Below, piece by piece: positions 12,526 to 23,196 of a stretch of 64,000 nt of DNA (positions are counted from its first letter, which is position 1; each line of letters starts with the position of its first letter). Origin of the DNA: Sodiomyces alkalinus F11 (Eukaryota > Ascomycota > Sordariomycetes > Glomerellales > Plectosphaerellaceae); the NCBI RefSeq assembly GCF_003711515.1, contig NW_021167083.1:1314481-1378480 (forward strand), read 5' to 3'. Made by a program: the position numbers and the translations under genes. The notes under the pieces were generated by a model. The model was not told the origin of the DNA. It made no database searches and saw only the letters and a list, made by a program, of their open reading frames with translations.

Positions 12526-13813
12526 ATGGATCTGAATTCGGGCCCTTCTACGTACGACAACCCACATACCGATGTGGCTACACCGAGTCACATCGATAGC
12601 ATTCGGCCAGTCGGGTTTTCAGATTATGGAAGTTCCTTGAACTCCTCCGGATTTACCTCTGTGGCCTCCTATATCCTGCGCCATTGCCACCGAGACGGAC
12701 GGTGTGTATCATCCGCCACTCACCAACGCTGCACCCCCGAGACCCCCCCCAATTGCTTACCATTTATTGGACTCTTAGGCGCTACCAGTCCTTCGCCCGG
12801 GGAGGATACCCTCTACCCAATGACGACATTGAGCAGGAGCGCGAAGAAATGAAGCACCATATGATCAAGAGGCTCTTCGACGGATCCGACTATCTGGCCC
12901 CCATCGGTGGTAATCCCCAAAGGATACTCGATATCGGGACCGGCATTGGCTTATGGGCTATCGATGGTCAGCAGGTTTCTTCGAGCTCCCGCTCCTCACA
13001 ACGTACTCTGACAATTTAACGTCAAGCTCAGTCGCCGACAAATTCCCCAGCGCCCAAGTCATTGGCGTGGACATTACTCCCATCCAGATCGCTTGCGCGC
13101 CCCTGAACGTCACGTGGAGGATAGACGATATTCAGACCACGGCATGGGATCCGCCGTATTCCGATCTCGATTTCGTACATCTCAGATCAGTGGTCACGAC
13201 TTTGGCGGATCCGATTCATGTGCTCACAATGGCCTACCAGTGGGTTCTGTCCTTTTCTTTTCTTCTCTTTTTTTCTATTTTTTTCTTTCTTTTTTTCTGT
13301 TTTACTTTTCAAACTGCAATAGAATACGCCGCCCCCCGCTCATTCCTCTCTCGCAGAAATCTCAAACCGGGAGGCTGGATCGAGATCCAAGAGACATCAG
13401 CAAACATCACCTGCGACGATGGAAGTATACCGGAAAACTATCCCCCGACCAAGTTCCGAGATTTGTATCTCCAAAACTTCGCACCAGCCCACGGGTGGGA
13501 TCCGCTGCTCGTCAACCGGCTTCCCGACGTCCTCAAACAGATCGGCTTCGTCAAGGCTCGTCATAAGGAGCACAAGCTACCCATTGGCGCCTGGTGTCGC
13601 GATACGAGACGGCGTGAGTTGGGGCTCTTTGTGAGCAAGTATGTTCTGTGGGAGTTTTTCCGGGCTGCCCTCGTCCAATGGCCCCAAATGGGCCTGTCGT
13701 CGAAGCAAGAAGCAGAAACGTTGCAACGGGATATCAAGAGGGCGCTGGATAGCCCGGAAATCCATGCTTATAGCCCTTGGGTTTCAGTGTGGGCCCAGAA
13801 GCCCTATACGTAG
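12526..13813 (+). CDS. SAM-dependent methyltransferase, LaeA/UMTA-like
   Basis: Class I Rossmann-fold methyltransferase of the large fungal family that includes LaeA. Exons are 12526-12701, 12779-12966, 13032-13239 and 13357-13813, giving 342 residues with all phases closing. Visible blocks: the family N-terminal motif YPLPNDDIEQE; SAM motif I ILDIGTGIGLWAID; FPSAQVIGVDITPIQ (motif II region); DLDFVHLRSV; and the NLKPGGWIEIQE block, which is reconstructed exactly across intron 3. The ATG chosen follows a pyrimidine-rich leader and gives the expected short divergent N terminus. Intron 2 uses a less common GTCAGC donor but restores the VADKFPSAQ block. Substrate is unknown. Members range from global regulators of secondary metabolism to pathway tailoring enzymes, and no synthase gene lies nearby to suggest a pathway. 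It is not assignable to LaeA itself from sequence reading alone. Confidence 0.85.
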
Positions 13814-14411
13814 GGAGGGGCGGAAACGCAGCTTTGCAGGGGCTGTGCTCGTACAGACTGCGAGAACCACGTCTTGCGCGAGGGTAGGCAAGGAAATTAG
13901 GGGTGTCCGAGTTTTCCGCGTAACGATGCATATAGCAGTCTGCTTTTTGGTCCAGCCGTGACGTGTCTGTCAGTTACACGACAGCTTTTCTGGATGAAGA
14001 TATCTCGCGCCTCACTCCGAGATGTTTGGGAGGGCGGAATGTCGGTATTAGAAGGCGGACTTACGCTCGCTCTCCTTTCAACCAAGAAGCCAACCACTGG
14101 GCCCCGGTATACGGAATCTGTCGCAAGAGGCGAACTGGAGATAGAATGGAGGCCAATAGCTTCCCGGCCCTCGATGTCGGTGTTTGATCAGCGTTGGTCG
14201 GAGAGTGGGAATAAAAACCTGGGTGTGGGTAGGCAGGCAACAATATAGGGGGATCTGGAACTAAACCTGATATCATATAGGGACGAGAGTGCGTAGTCGC
14301 CACGGCGAGTCTGAGGGACAGCGGCGACTGCAATGCTATGAGGTCGATATCACTCCCCTTACTTACTGCGCGTGTCAGTAATGCTTGAATTGTATTTTTT
14401 ATTCCCCCCCC

Positions 14412-14421
14412 NNNNNNNNNN
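14412..14421. other. assembly gap (10 N)
   Basis: Ten Ns sit between a C run (plus strand, ending at 14411) and a C/T run starting at 14422. The true length is unknown. It lies in non-coding DNA, so no gene call is affected. Confidence 0.98.
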
Positions 14422-16166
14422 CCTTTTTTTATGGCCATGTCGTTGTGTTGGCTGGACCAACATCTCGGCAATGCTTGCACTCAAGAGGCACTTTTGCCCC
14501 ACGCCGGTCCTCTGAAGATCTTTGGTCGGTCCAGGCCACGGAGTCTCGTAAAGGCGGCCCCCCTGAATAGTGGCGGTATAAGAATGGAACCATCTCCGTC
14601 TCCGAGCCATCATATTGCCTCAACGATTCACCAATGTTCGGCCCTACTTTCGGATATCGACAATGTCCAGTAGCTGGCGATCGACAATGTCAATATATTG
14701 GCGTGCGAAGGAACGACCAATAGGTATCCACAGACTCCCCAAGCATGCGCCGTCAGACTGACTGACATGGCCTGCCCGTGCCTGCCAAGTCAACCGGCCC
14801 TTCCCTATTCCACCGACATGTGCTGTCGGATCGTGGTCGAACCGTCGGAGACCCGCATGAAGCCAGCACATTGACACGTGCGGGCCCTGTTCGGCTTCTT
14901 CTTAGCGATGCATGGGACTGAGCCGCACTGAGGCCGAGGGTGGGCCATTCCGAGATGAAAGGCACGAACAATAGGGAGGTGCCGTCTTGGCATATAATAA
15001 GGCCGGGAGTCACTGCATTGAAGCGGAATACGGGAGTATGTATAAGCAAGGGCAGTTACTCGATGCGGCGTATAGCCCGCCGGTACGCCCTCGGAGCGTC
15101 GTGGGACGATGCATGGCGTCTACTCCGCGCATCACGCCGACCGACATGAGACCGCTCCCGAGCGTGAAGTACTCACAGAATCTATTAAATCACCGAGTTC
15201 CTGGTAAGGTATCCGTCGAAGGTCCGAGGGTTGCCCGGATGGTGGTTAGCCGAGTGGTAGGGTGCACTTCCTGGCTATCGTCTAGATACTGAAGAGCGAA
15301 CAACAAGCTCAGAATCAGGCGACAATGTCTCTTCGGCCTAGACTTGAAAAAAAGTAGCGTACATTGTGTTATATACGGACCTAGGGCCAAATAGGGATAT
15401 TCGTCCGGTTCAGGTTGAGATGATTACTATGCTGGACAGGACTAAGAAGTGGCTGGCCGGCAGACGCGGCGGCCTGTCTGTCATTGTGACAAAACGTCAC
15501 CTCATGAGCTTGATGGTCTCCCGCATCACTGGACTGACTACATTAGAAGGAATCCTTGACATTGCCTAAGGCACTTGGCAGTGTTACCGCGTCGAGAAGG
15601 TCCGGAGTGCTGCACTTACAAATAGTACACCAACAGTATATGCATTACCTACCTACCTTCCGAGTATGGGGTATTCTAGGACGAAAGAAAGATGGTTTGA
15701 TTAATGAATCTTTGCTGGATATATGTCGAGGAAAGAATAAATGTTAATAAGGGGAAAGAAGGACAGCGAAACAATGGCCTTTCACATGCAAATACAAATT
15801 AATGTGTGCTAAGTATCGATATTGACGAGCCCCTGAATCCTGGATTTTGGGTCCTTAACGGCTAACCCCGCAACGGTAAAGGTGTGGGTACTTTAAATAA
15901 AGTATAGAGTACAAAGTACCCCATACCCCGCACAGGCCAAACTTCGCATCACAGTTCTCTCTTAGGTATTATAAGGTAAGCAAGTAGTGTAACTTTTAAG
16001 GAATTGTCATTACTCTTCCGGAAATTTATATTTCACCGTTAGATTACGGTAAACCGTTAGAGATTCAGCTCTAGAGGGCCTTCCCCCCTTTCTGTTACCC
16101 CGCGATCTTGTCCGTCCCGGGATACAACTGACACCGAGAGCCCAGGTACCTCAGATACCTAGACTA

Positions 16167-16325
16167 CCTACCCGGGTTGGGGGGGTATAGGACAGAGCCC
16201 GATAACTGGTCAATCTGTCAACAGTCTTAGAACATCATGTCGACAGAAATTTCTCTGTCCTGGCTCTGGTCAGAGCAAAAGTCTCTGTCCGAGCTCTGAC
16301 CTAGAAACCCCCCCTCCCGGGTAGG
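16167..16325. mobile_element. MITE-like inverted-repeat element with TA flanks
   Basis: The two ends are inverted copies of each other over about 34-36 bases. Both begin (reading inward) TACCTACCCGGG, continue through a G run and TAGG, and end in CAGAGC (left arm 16165-16198, right arm 16293-16327). The outermost TA on each side (16165-16166 and 16326-16327) would be the target duplication expected for Tc1/mariner-type elements. A nested 9-bp inverted pair GGTCAGAGC / GCTCTGACC lies at 16268-16276 and 16293-16301. There is no coding capacity. It is either a non-autonomous element or a structured intergenic repeat. No second copy was noticed in this window. Confidence 0.55.
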
Positions 16326-17450
16326 TACCCCGCATCCCCGGTACACTACATCAGTACATCACAAGCACGGAGTACGAAGTCCAGAGAGTACCTATGTACC
16401 ATAAGGTAGCGTCGTACTCCGTCATACTCCGTCATGCGGCCACCTACTTTGGTACGGAGTGAAGCCATTGTCCGTCCCTCTCTCTGCATCTCTTCTCCTC
16501 CACCATTGCTCTTCTATAATCGGGCCGTACGGCATTACTTGTCTGTTCCTTGCCACCCGCACCACACCGACACGGTTGGCGATCATAGCAAGAAAAGGCA
16601 ATCGAGTGGACGTTATGCTTCCCCATGGTGCCCCTCTCGGGCGTCCAGCCCTTTCGCAGATGTACGAATAGGCCTTTTCTTTCCGCTATGACCTAGCCAC
16701 GAGACGGAGCAATACGCCACGAATCTGCCAGGCCACGAGAAAACGTGCTACCGGCTTAACAACGGAAACTACTGAACTTATGCATAAACCTGAGATGGGC
16801 AACGGCAGGTTCTTTCGCCTTCCTCCTCCAGCCCAAGCCCCTGACACGGACACACTATCTACGGCATCAACTCACCATCAGGACGAGAGACGACTACAAG
16901 ACGAGACACATAGAAATGCGAGGTGAATGAGAACGCCATGAGTTCGGGTTGAATATCGATGACCAGTAGGCCCGAATTCTTTTTCGCTCAGCCCACCCCC
17001 GTTGCGACGAAGGACCCCGGTCTTCCCAGTCCTACCGTAGACCTCTTTTCAAGCCACCTTCGGCCTAACCCCACGACATCCACTCCGGCTGCCGCGTGCC
17101 CCCCCCTTTTCCCTTAGTATGTGGGAATGCATGCGGAGGTGCCGAGCTGATGTACGGAGTACAAGGTTCGTCATTCTATGAGCATGTGGCTGTGGCACTG
17201 GCACAAGCAATGCCAAGAGAGGCGGCTCGGTGAAACCAAACATAGACGACGACACAATCGTCTACCTAACGGCTTCGACCTCCATTCCTCCCAATATCTC
17301 AACAGAGGGAGTGTTGTTCAATTTGGGCAACTCGACCGACAGGCCAGCTCGGGCTTGGCTGCATAATCGTTTTTTCGCTTCTCTAGATTCCGCCGTCTTC
17401 CTTGCATCTTGTCTTCATCTACGTCTTGGGGGGGAACAAAAGACTAGAGA

Positions 17451-17457
17451 TATAAAC
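17451..17457 (+). promoter_or_regulatory. TATA box candidate of glucoamylase gene
   Basis: TATAAAC lies 188 bases upstream of the glucoamylase ATG and is followed by a CT-rich stretch. This is a common arrangement for highly expressed fungal secreted-enzyme genes. The start of transcription is not determined. Confidence 0.45.
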
Positions 17458-17638
17458 CTCTCTCGTCCTACTCTACTTTTTCTTTCCACTCTGAACTCCA
17501 ACCTCAGCAAGCCAAAGAAGTTCATCTTCCGCCTGGGTTGAGCGACACAGTTTCGGCCGATCGTCTTCACATTCTCAGATCAAGCCCTGTTCTCGCCTTT
17601 GACCACCCCCCTTTGGGATTGTCCATCAATCCATCACC

Positions 17639-19752
17639 ATGGTTCTAGGCTCCCGTCGTCTCGGCCTCGCCGTCGCATCTCTGGTCCTGGTTATCAGTGC
17701 CGGTGCCGCGTGTGACGAGCTCGGCGACGACATTACCCAACAGAGACCCGTTGCTCTCGAGGCTGTCCTCGACAACATCGGCCCGGATGGCTCTCAGGTC
17801 CCCGGCACCGCAGCCGGCCTCGTCGTTGCCAGTCCCTCCAGGAATGACCCTGACTGTTTGTGCTCCCCGCCTTTCCCCACGGTGGCTTTATTTTTGTCGT
17901 CAGACCTCGACTGGCTGACCACGCCCCCCTAACTTACCCACAGACTTCTTTACCTGGTCGCGCGACGCGGCCTTGACCTTCAAGATGATCGTCGAGGAGT
18001 ATATCCGCGACCCCTCCGGCCGCTCCCACCTCGAAGGCCACATCCGCAACTATATCCGTTCTCAGGCCATTCTTCAGACCGTCGCCAACCCCTCTGGCAC
18101 CCTCCTCCCCTCCGGCCGTGGTCTCGGCGAGGTCAAGTATCACGTTGATGGTTCACGCTTCAACGGCGCCTGGGGTCGCCCCCAGCATGACGGCCCTTCC
18201 CTCCGTGCGATCGCCGTCATCGGTTTCGCCAAGTGGCTCGCTGAACAAGGTCCCGAAGGCGAGGCCGAGGCACGCGATGTCATCTGGCCGGTCATTGCCA
18301 ATGATCTGAGCTACACGGGCCAGTACTGGTGAGTTTGACAAGCTTCTCTCCTTGTCCTTTTTTTCTTATTCTTTCTCTTTTTTTATTTTTGTATTTTTGT
18401 CTTTCTTTTCTGTACCGTACTACCTCACCATACATCACACCACTCCTTACAAGTTCATCCATTGACGATGCAAAAGGAACACTACCGGCTTCGACCTCTG
18501 GGAGGAAGTCCACGGCGCCAGCTTCTTCACCGTTCAGTCCCAGTACCGTGCCCTCGTCGAGGGCGCCCAACTTGCTGACCGCCTCGGCGTCTCGTGCGGA
18601 CCAGCCTGCGACGAGGCCCCCGAGGTCGCCTGTTTCCTCAACGCGGCCTTCTGGAATGGCCAGTACTTCGTCTCCAACATCCACAACTCCCACGCCCGCT
18701 CGGGCCGTGACGCAAACTCCATGCTCGGCTCCAACGTCGTCTTCGACGTGAACGCCCCTTGCGACAGTCCGTCCATCCAACCCTGCGCGTCCCGTGCGCT
18801 CGCAAGCTTCAAGCAGTGGGTGGACGGTTTCCGCGACGGCAATGCGTACCCCATCAACTCCGGCATCCCTCCAAACCGGGGCGTCGCCGTCGGCCGCTAC
18901 ACCGAAGACGTGTACTTGGGCGGCCACCCCTGGTATCTGATCACCTATGGTGCCGCCGAGTTCCTCTACAACGCCGTCGCCCAGTGGAAACGCCAGGGCT
19001 CTCTGACCATCGACTCGACCTCGCGCGCCTTCTTCGCCGACCTCTACTCGAGAGCACCCGAGGGCACCTACCGCGCGGACGACTCCGTCTTCAGCCTCGT
19101 GGTCGACGCCGTCACCGCCTACGCCGACTCGTTCGTCGAAGTCGCCCGCCGCTACACCCCCGAAGACGGCGCTCTCGCCGAGCAGTTCGACCGTCGCCCC
19201 CCCTTCCAGCCGGTCGGCGCCCGCGACCTGACCTGGTCGTACGCCGCGCTGATCACCATGGCCGCGAGCCGAGCGGGCGAGTACGCCGCCAGCTGGGTCC
19301 CCGCAGACGAGTCCGCCCCGTCCGCCCCCTGCCCCCGCCCGGAGCCGCCGCACGGGACCTACTTCCCCGCCATCGCCGCCGGCGCGCCCAACAACACCGA
19401 TAGCCTGTGCGCCGTGCCGGTGGAGTTCCGCGTCTTGGCCCGCACCTACTACGGCGAGGACATCTACGTCTTCGGCAGCGCGTCGAGCCTGGGCGACTGG
19501 GACATCAACAACGCCCAGCCCCTGTCCACGAACGAGTACTCCGACAGCCACCCGCTGTGGAACGCCGTGGTGGACGTGGATGCGCCGGGCGAGAGGCTCG
19601 CGTACAAGTACGTGCGGCGCCAGAACTGCAACCAGGGCTACGTGTACGAGTGGGTGGACCGGTACCTCGACCTGCCTCCTTGCGGCACGACTGATGTTTT
19701 GGTGGTGAATGAGCAATGGAACGGACCCACGGGTCAACCTGGAAACTGCTAA
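17639..19752 (+). CDS. secreted glucoamylase, GH15 with C-terminal CBM20
   Basis: Releases glucose from the non-reducing ends of starch outside the cell. Exons are 17639-17855, 17944-18328 and 18477-19752, giving 625 residues. A hydrophobic signal peptide (residues about 1-23, ending ISAGAA) starts at an ATG in an ATCACC context. GH15 landmarks: NDPDYFFTWSRDAALTFK is restored across intron 1 and WNTTGFDLWEEVHG across intron 2. By alignment from memory to Aspergillus niger GlaA, E210 (in WEEVHG) is the catalytic acid and E436 (in AEQFDRR, before ARDLTWSYAAL) the base. CBM20 runs from about residue 512 with GSASSLGDW and ends VNEQWNG. The segment between domains (about 481-511) is short and rich in Pro/Ala, not the long Ser/Thr-rich linker of GlaA. 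Intron 1 has a weak GTTTGT donor. The gene is convergent with the aldo/keto reductase. Confidence 0.95.
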
Positions 19753-20191
19753 AGAGGGGAAAAAAGGGGGGGATTTACCCCATATCATGTTCCTTTCGAT
19801 CCGGCCATGGTCAACATGTATAGCGTAGTGAATCAACGAATAGGGCATGAGACTTGACGAATAGGTCATGAGAGTCAAGATGGTCGGATAAATTCCTTTC
19901 GTCATATCATATACTGCAAATGAAGAACTGCGTCCTCGATTGGGAATTTGTTCCCGTGAAGATATATCGGGATAGGCGAGTTCCAGCGGGATGGGGAGGC
20001 GCTGTGGTTTTCGGCTCCGGTCTGGCTGGTCCGGGAAAGGTTTGCTCCGGGTTGATGTGGTGGCCTTTCATAAAGAGCCGCAGTTCATTTTCATTTTCAA
20101 TTTTTTGTTCCTTTTTGCTTTCTTTTTCTTTTCTTCTCTTTCTCGGTTGCTTTTCTTTTCTTTTCTTTCCTCTTTTCTTTTTGTTTCTTAC
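19753..20191. other. convergent 3' intergenic region
   Basis: The space between the glucoamylase stop and the aldo/keto reductase stop should hold both 3' UTRs. The part from about 20085 to 20195 is very T/C-rich on the plus strand. No gene was seen. Confidence 0.6.
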
Positions 20192-21401
20192 TCAGGAGAA
20201 GATATGCAGAGGCGACCCGTGCGTCACACCCGGATCATTAAAGCGCAACCCCCTATCCAACGCGGAAACAGCATCCATCTCCTCCGGGGCGAGGTCGAAC
20301 GAGCAACAGTCCAGGTTCTCCGCCATGCGGTTCGGATGGACCGACTTGGGGATGACGACGAGGCCGCGCTGGGTGCACCAGCGCAGGAGGACCTGGGCCG
20401 GGGTGCGGCCCAGGCGGGCGGCGGCCTGGACGACGGGCTCGGCCTGGAGGAGCGGCACGACGTGGCGGGCGCGCGGGTTGTCCAGCTCGAGGAACGACTG
20501 CGGGCCGAAGGTCGAGTAGGCTGTTACCTGGACGCCGAGGTCGCGGGCGGCGCGCAGGAGGTTGGATTGGCCCAGGTAGGGGTGGTGCTCGACCTGGAGG
20601 ACCGAGGGCGGCACGCGGGCGTAGGAGGTTAGGTCGTAGAGGAGTTGGGCGTCGAAGTTGGAGACGCCGAGGGAGCGGAGGAAACCCTTGCTGTTTGTGG
20701 TGGTGGGGGGGGAGGGGGAGGATGCAGCGTTGGAGGTAGGGGTAGAAGTAGAAGTAGAAGTAGAAGTAGAAGTAGAAGCAGTGGTGGTGGGGTCAGACAT
20801 ATCAGCATGGGCTTCCTCGGGCGCCGGCGGGGCGACGAGGGACTCGAGAGCCTCCCACGTCTCCGCGATGGGGACGGGCGTGCGAGGGGTGACGCGGGTG
20901 CAGGAGGCGTCGAGATACCAGCCGGGGAAACGGGATTCGGAGAGGGGGATGTGCTGCTGCGCGATGGGGAAGTGTATGAGGAAGAGGTCGAGGTAGTCGA
21001 GGCCCCAGGCGTCGGTTTCGACGTGGGCCATCTCGATGGCGTGGCGGCGGGCGTGGTAGTTGTTCCAGAGCTTGGAGGTGATGAAGAGGTCGGCGCGGGA
21101 GACGAGACCCTCACGGATGGCGCGGCGGATGCCCTCGCCGGCCTCGACGGTGTTTTTGTAGCCGTACGCCCCGTCGATGTGGCGGTAGCCCGCTTTGATG
21201 GCGTGGTAGACGGCGTTGGCGGTCTGCTCTGGGGGGATCTTCCACAGGCCGAAGCCGACTTGGGGAATGTGCTGGTGAACGGTGAGCAGAGTGGTTTTCT
21301 CTCTCTTTCTCTCTCTTTCTTTTCCACATTGGAAGATGACTTACATAGCCAGAGGCCAACTTCAACTTGGGGATCTTGGATATTATCGTCCATGTCCTCA
21401 T
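20192..21401 (-). CDS. aldo/keto reductase, D-xylose reductase type (AKR2)
   Basis: NAD(P)H-dependent reduction of aldoses such as xylose or arabinose to polyols is the likely role, from resemblance to fungal xylose reductases. Coding order is 21401-21345 then 21271-20192, giving 378 residues. The AKR tetrad is present: D52 and Y57 in HIDGAYGYKN, K86 in ITSKLWNNY, H119 in LFLIHFP. Further family blocks: LQVEHHPYL, STFGPQSFLEL, AQVLLRWCTQRGLVVIPKS (cofactor site), ENLDCCSFDL and GLRFNDPG near the C terminus. It is about 55 residues longer than the usual 320. Most of the excess is one Ser/Thr/Pro low-complexity insertion at residues 166-214, between the WEALESLV helix and the SLGVSNF strand, partly encoded by a hexanucleotide repeat. 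I found no good splice signals that would remove it. It could equally prefer L-arabinose, glycerol or another carbonyl substrate. Confidence 0.85.
20742..20779. repeat. hexanucleotide microsatellite inside aldo/keto reductase
   Basis: About six tandem TAGAAG units (plus strand) encode alternating Ser-Thr residues in the minus-strand reductase. The repeat is in frame, so unit gain or loss would change protein length without a frameshift. Confidence 0.9.
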
Positions 21402-21780
21402 GATGAAGATCTGGTGTGTTTTGAGATGATGGGTTTAGAAATTGATGATATCGCTGCCGTAGTGAAGTCGAAATAGGTACCCAGATACACAGATTCTCTA
21501 TCACGTGCATGCAACCGTTAAGGTAGCAAGTAAGGTAGCACAGTAAGGTGGCACAGTATTACCTAAGGTACCTACCCGTCTGCATTTGTACCTTGTAGCT
21601 CTCCCCGCTACTGCCTAAGGTACCTACTACCTTACTTTATCCCAAACATCGTCCCTATCCCTCACTATCATCCATCACCACCTCCATCACGAGTCACTTC
21701 TTATAGATCACGGCACAAGGGAAAAAGAGAAAGGTCCAAGGTCCAGAGTCCAGAGACCGAGACCAAAGACCAAAGACCAC
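21402..21780. promoter_or_regulatory. divergent promoter, aldo/keto reductase / SEH1
   Basis: A 379-bp region between two divergent start codons. It contains a CACGTG at 21502-21507 and a dense run of AAGGTAGCA / CTAAGGTACCTAC motifs at about 21520-21640. Which gene these serve is not known. Confidence 0.5.
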
Positions 21781-23196
21781 ATGACATCGCACGCTCAACT
21801 TGATCCGCCGGATCCCCCTACAACTGCAGACGACAAGGCTGGCTTCGACCTCAACCTGTCTCACGGTCACAGAGATCTCGTCCAGGCCGTCGCTTTCAAT
21901 GCTTACGGCGATCGTTGTGCCACTGGAGCCGTTGATGGTAAGATCCGCGTCTTCAACCGCCATAAGGAAGGAATCTGGCGTCTCTGCGATAGCTGGACCG
22001 CCCATGGAGGGGAAATCTTCGAGGTACGCGTCTTTTGACTAGCCTTCATCATTTTTCTCTCGTTCGCGAAACCAAACAAAAACTGACCCAATGCACTGAC
22101 CCAACAGCTCCAATGGCTCCCACCTACCGTCTATCCCAACCTCCTCGCCTCCCTCGGCGTAGAAGGCCGCTTCAAACTCTGGTGCGAAGACCCCTCAGCC
22201 GCACCCGGCCGCCGCTTCAGCCCCAGCTCCCGATCCACCACGCCCGGCAAGGCCGCCTTCGAGACGCGCTCCAGCAAGGCCCCCTTTCGTTCCTTCTCCC
22301 TCAAACATAACGACGAGACCCGCCATACCCATCTCGCCCTGTTGGCCACCGATGGCCACCTCGTCATCTACGAGAACGACCAACCCGAAATGCTTTCCGA
22401 GTGGACCCTCGCCGACGAGTTCCCCGTCTGTCCCAAGCCGCCGCGCGGCGTCGAGCTGAGCTTCCGCGTCCGCTTCGATCCCAACCCGGACCCGTGCTAC
22501 AAGGCCCTCCGCGCCGGCGCCCCCGCCGATTCGCTCGCCCTCGTCGTCGCCGCCATGCACACCGTCAAGATCTACCGCTCGCGCGACGTCATCACCGCCC
22601 CCTACGGCGTGCCCCAGGCCCAACGCGAATTCTACCTGGCCGCCGACCTCACCTCCGTCGCCCCCCACCGCGGCCTCGTCCGCGACGTCGCCTGGGCCCC
22701 CGGAAACGTCCGCGGCTACGACACCGTCGCTACCGCCTGCCAGGACGGCTGCGTCCGCGTCTTCCGCGTCGAGACCCCCTACGACGAGGAAGACGGGAAG
22801 ACCTGGGCCAGCGCCGATATCGTCAAGCGCGACACCCAGCCCGCCACGCCCGAGCCGCCCCACCCGCCCCACCATTCGGGCACCCCTCCAGAGAGGCACC
22901 ACCTCCATCACCAGCAGTCGGGCCTGAGCGCCAGCCTCGCCAAGTCCGGCGGCGTGAGCGGGGAGAGGCAGCCGTCCGGCCAGCCGGGACAGATCGCCCA
23001 TACCGTCAAGGAAGTTGCTAAGCTCGACTCCCACCACACGCCCGTCTGGCGCGTCAACTTTGACGATGACGGCCAGATCCTGGGCAGCACCGGTGACGAC
23101 GGCAAGCTCCTCTTCTATCGCCAGACCCCGCAAGGCACGTGGGTCAAGAGTTCCGAGTTGGCCATGCAGAAGACGAGAATGGCCACTCCCTCTTGA
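21781..23196 (+). CDS. SEH1: nucleoporin Seh1, WD40 protein
   Basis: Beta-propeller subunit of the Nup84 (Y) complex of the nuclear pore, shared with the vacuolar SEA/GATOR complex that controls TORC1 (family knowledge). Exons are 21781-22023 and 22108-23196 (84-bp intron, GTACGC donor), giving 443 residues against about 350 in yeast. Recognisable segments: HRDLVQAVAFNAYGDRCATG near the N terminus; DSWTAHGGEIFELQWLPP across the intron; LLASLGVEGRFKLW; GLVRDVAWAPGNVRGYDTVAT; and the C-terminal HHTPVWRVNFDDDGQILGSTGDDGKL. The extra length is mainly a Pro/His/Ser-rich loop of about 65 residues before the last repeat, common in filamentous fungal orthologues. The head is divergent from the reductase, and the tail is convergent with SPT3. 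Confidence 0.92.

Larger units (their letters stand above)
13814..17638. other. gene-poor block with assembly gap and small repeat element
   Basis: No supported gene over 3.8 kb. It contains a 10-base N gap (14412-14421) between a C run and a T run; a lower-GC stretch at about 15700-16100 with no long frames; the 159-bp inverted-repeat element at 16167-16325; and several TACGGAGTA/TACTCCGT motifs (about 16365-16440 and 17153-17163). The last 200 bases are the glucoamylase promoter and leader. The lower-GC part could be old mutated repeat DNA, but I cannot show a parent element. Confidence 0.5.

Noticed and set aside
15228..15335. tRNA-like stretch: TTAGCCGAGTGGTA resembles a box A/D-arm, and flanking GTTGCC/GGCGAC could pair as an acceptor stem
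   Set aside because: The spacing between acceptor and D-arm is wrong, no box B (GGTTCGANTCC-like) follows, and no anticodon stem folds in the right place.
12526..19752. Secondary-metabolite gene cluster around the LaeA-like methyltransferase
   Set aside because: There is no polyketide synthase, NRPS, terpene cyclase, P450 or transporter in the window; the neighbours are Cdc45 and glucoamylase.
18292..19905. Long open frame on the minus strand opposite glucoamylase
   Set aside because: The plus strand carries the catalytic and starch-binding domains. The antisense frame is a Val/Gly/Ala-rich shadow and crosses a glucoamylase intron without disturbance, as expected by chance in GC-rich DNA.
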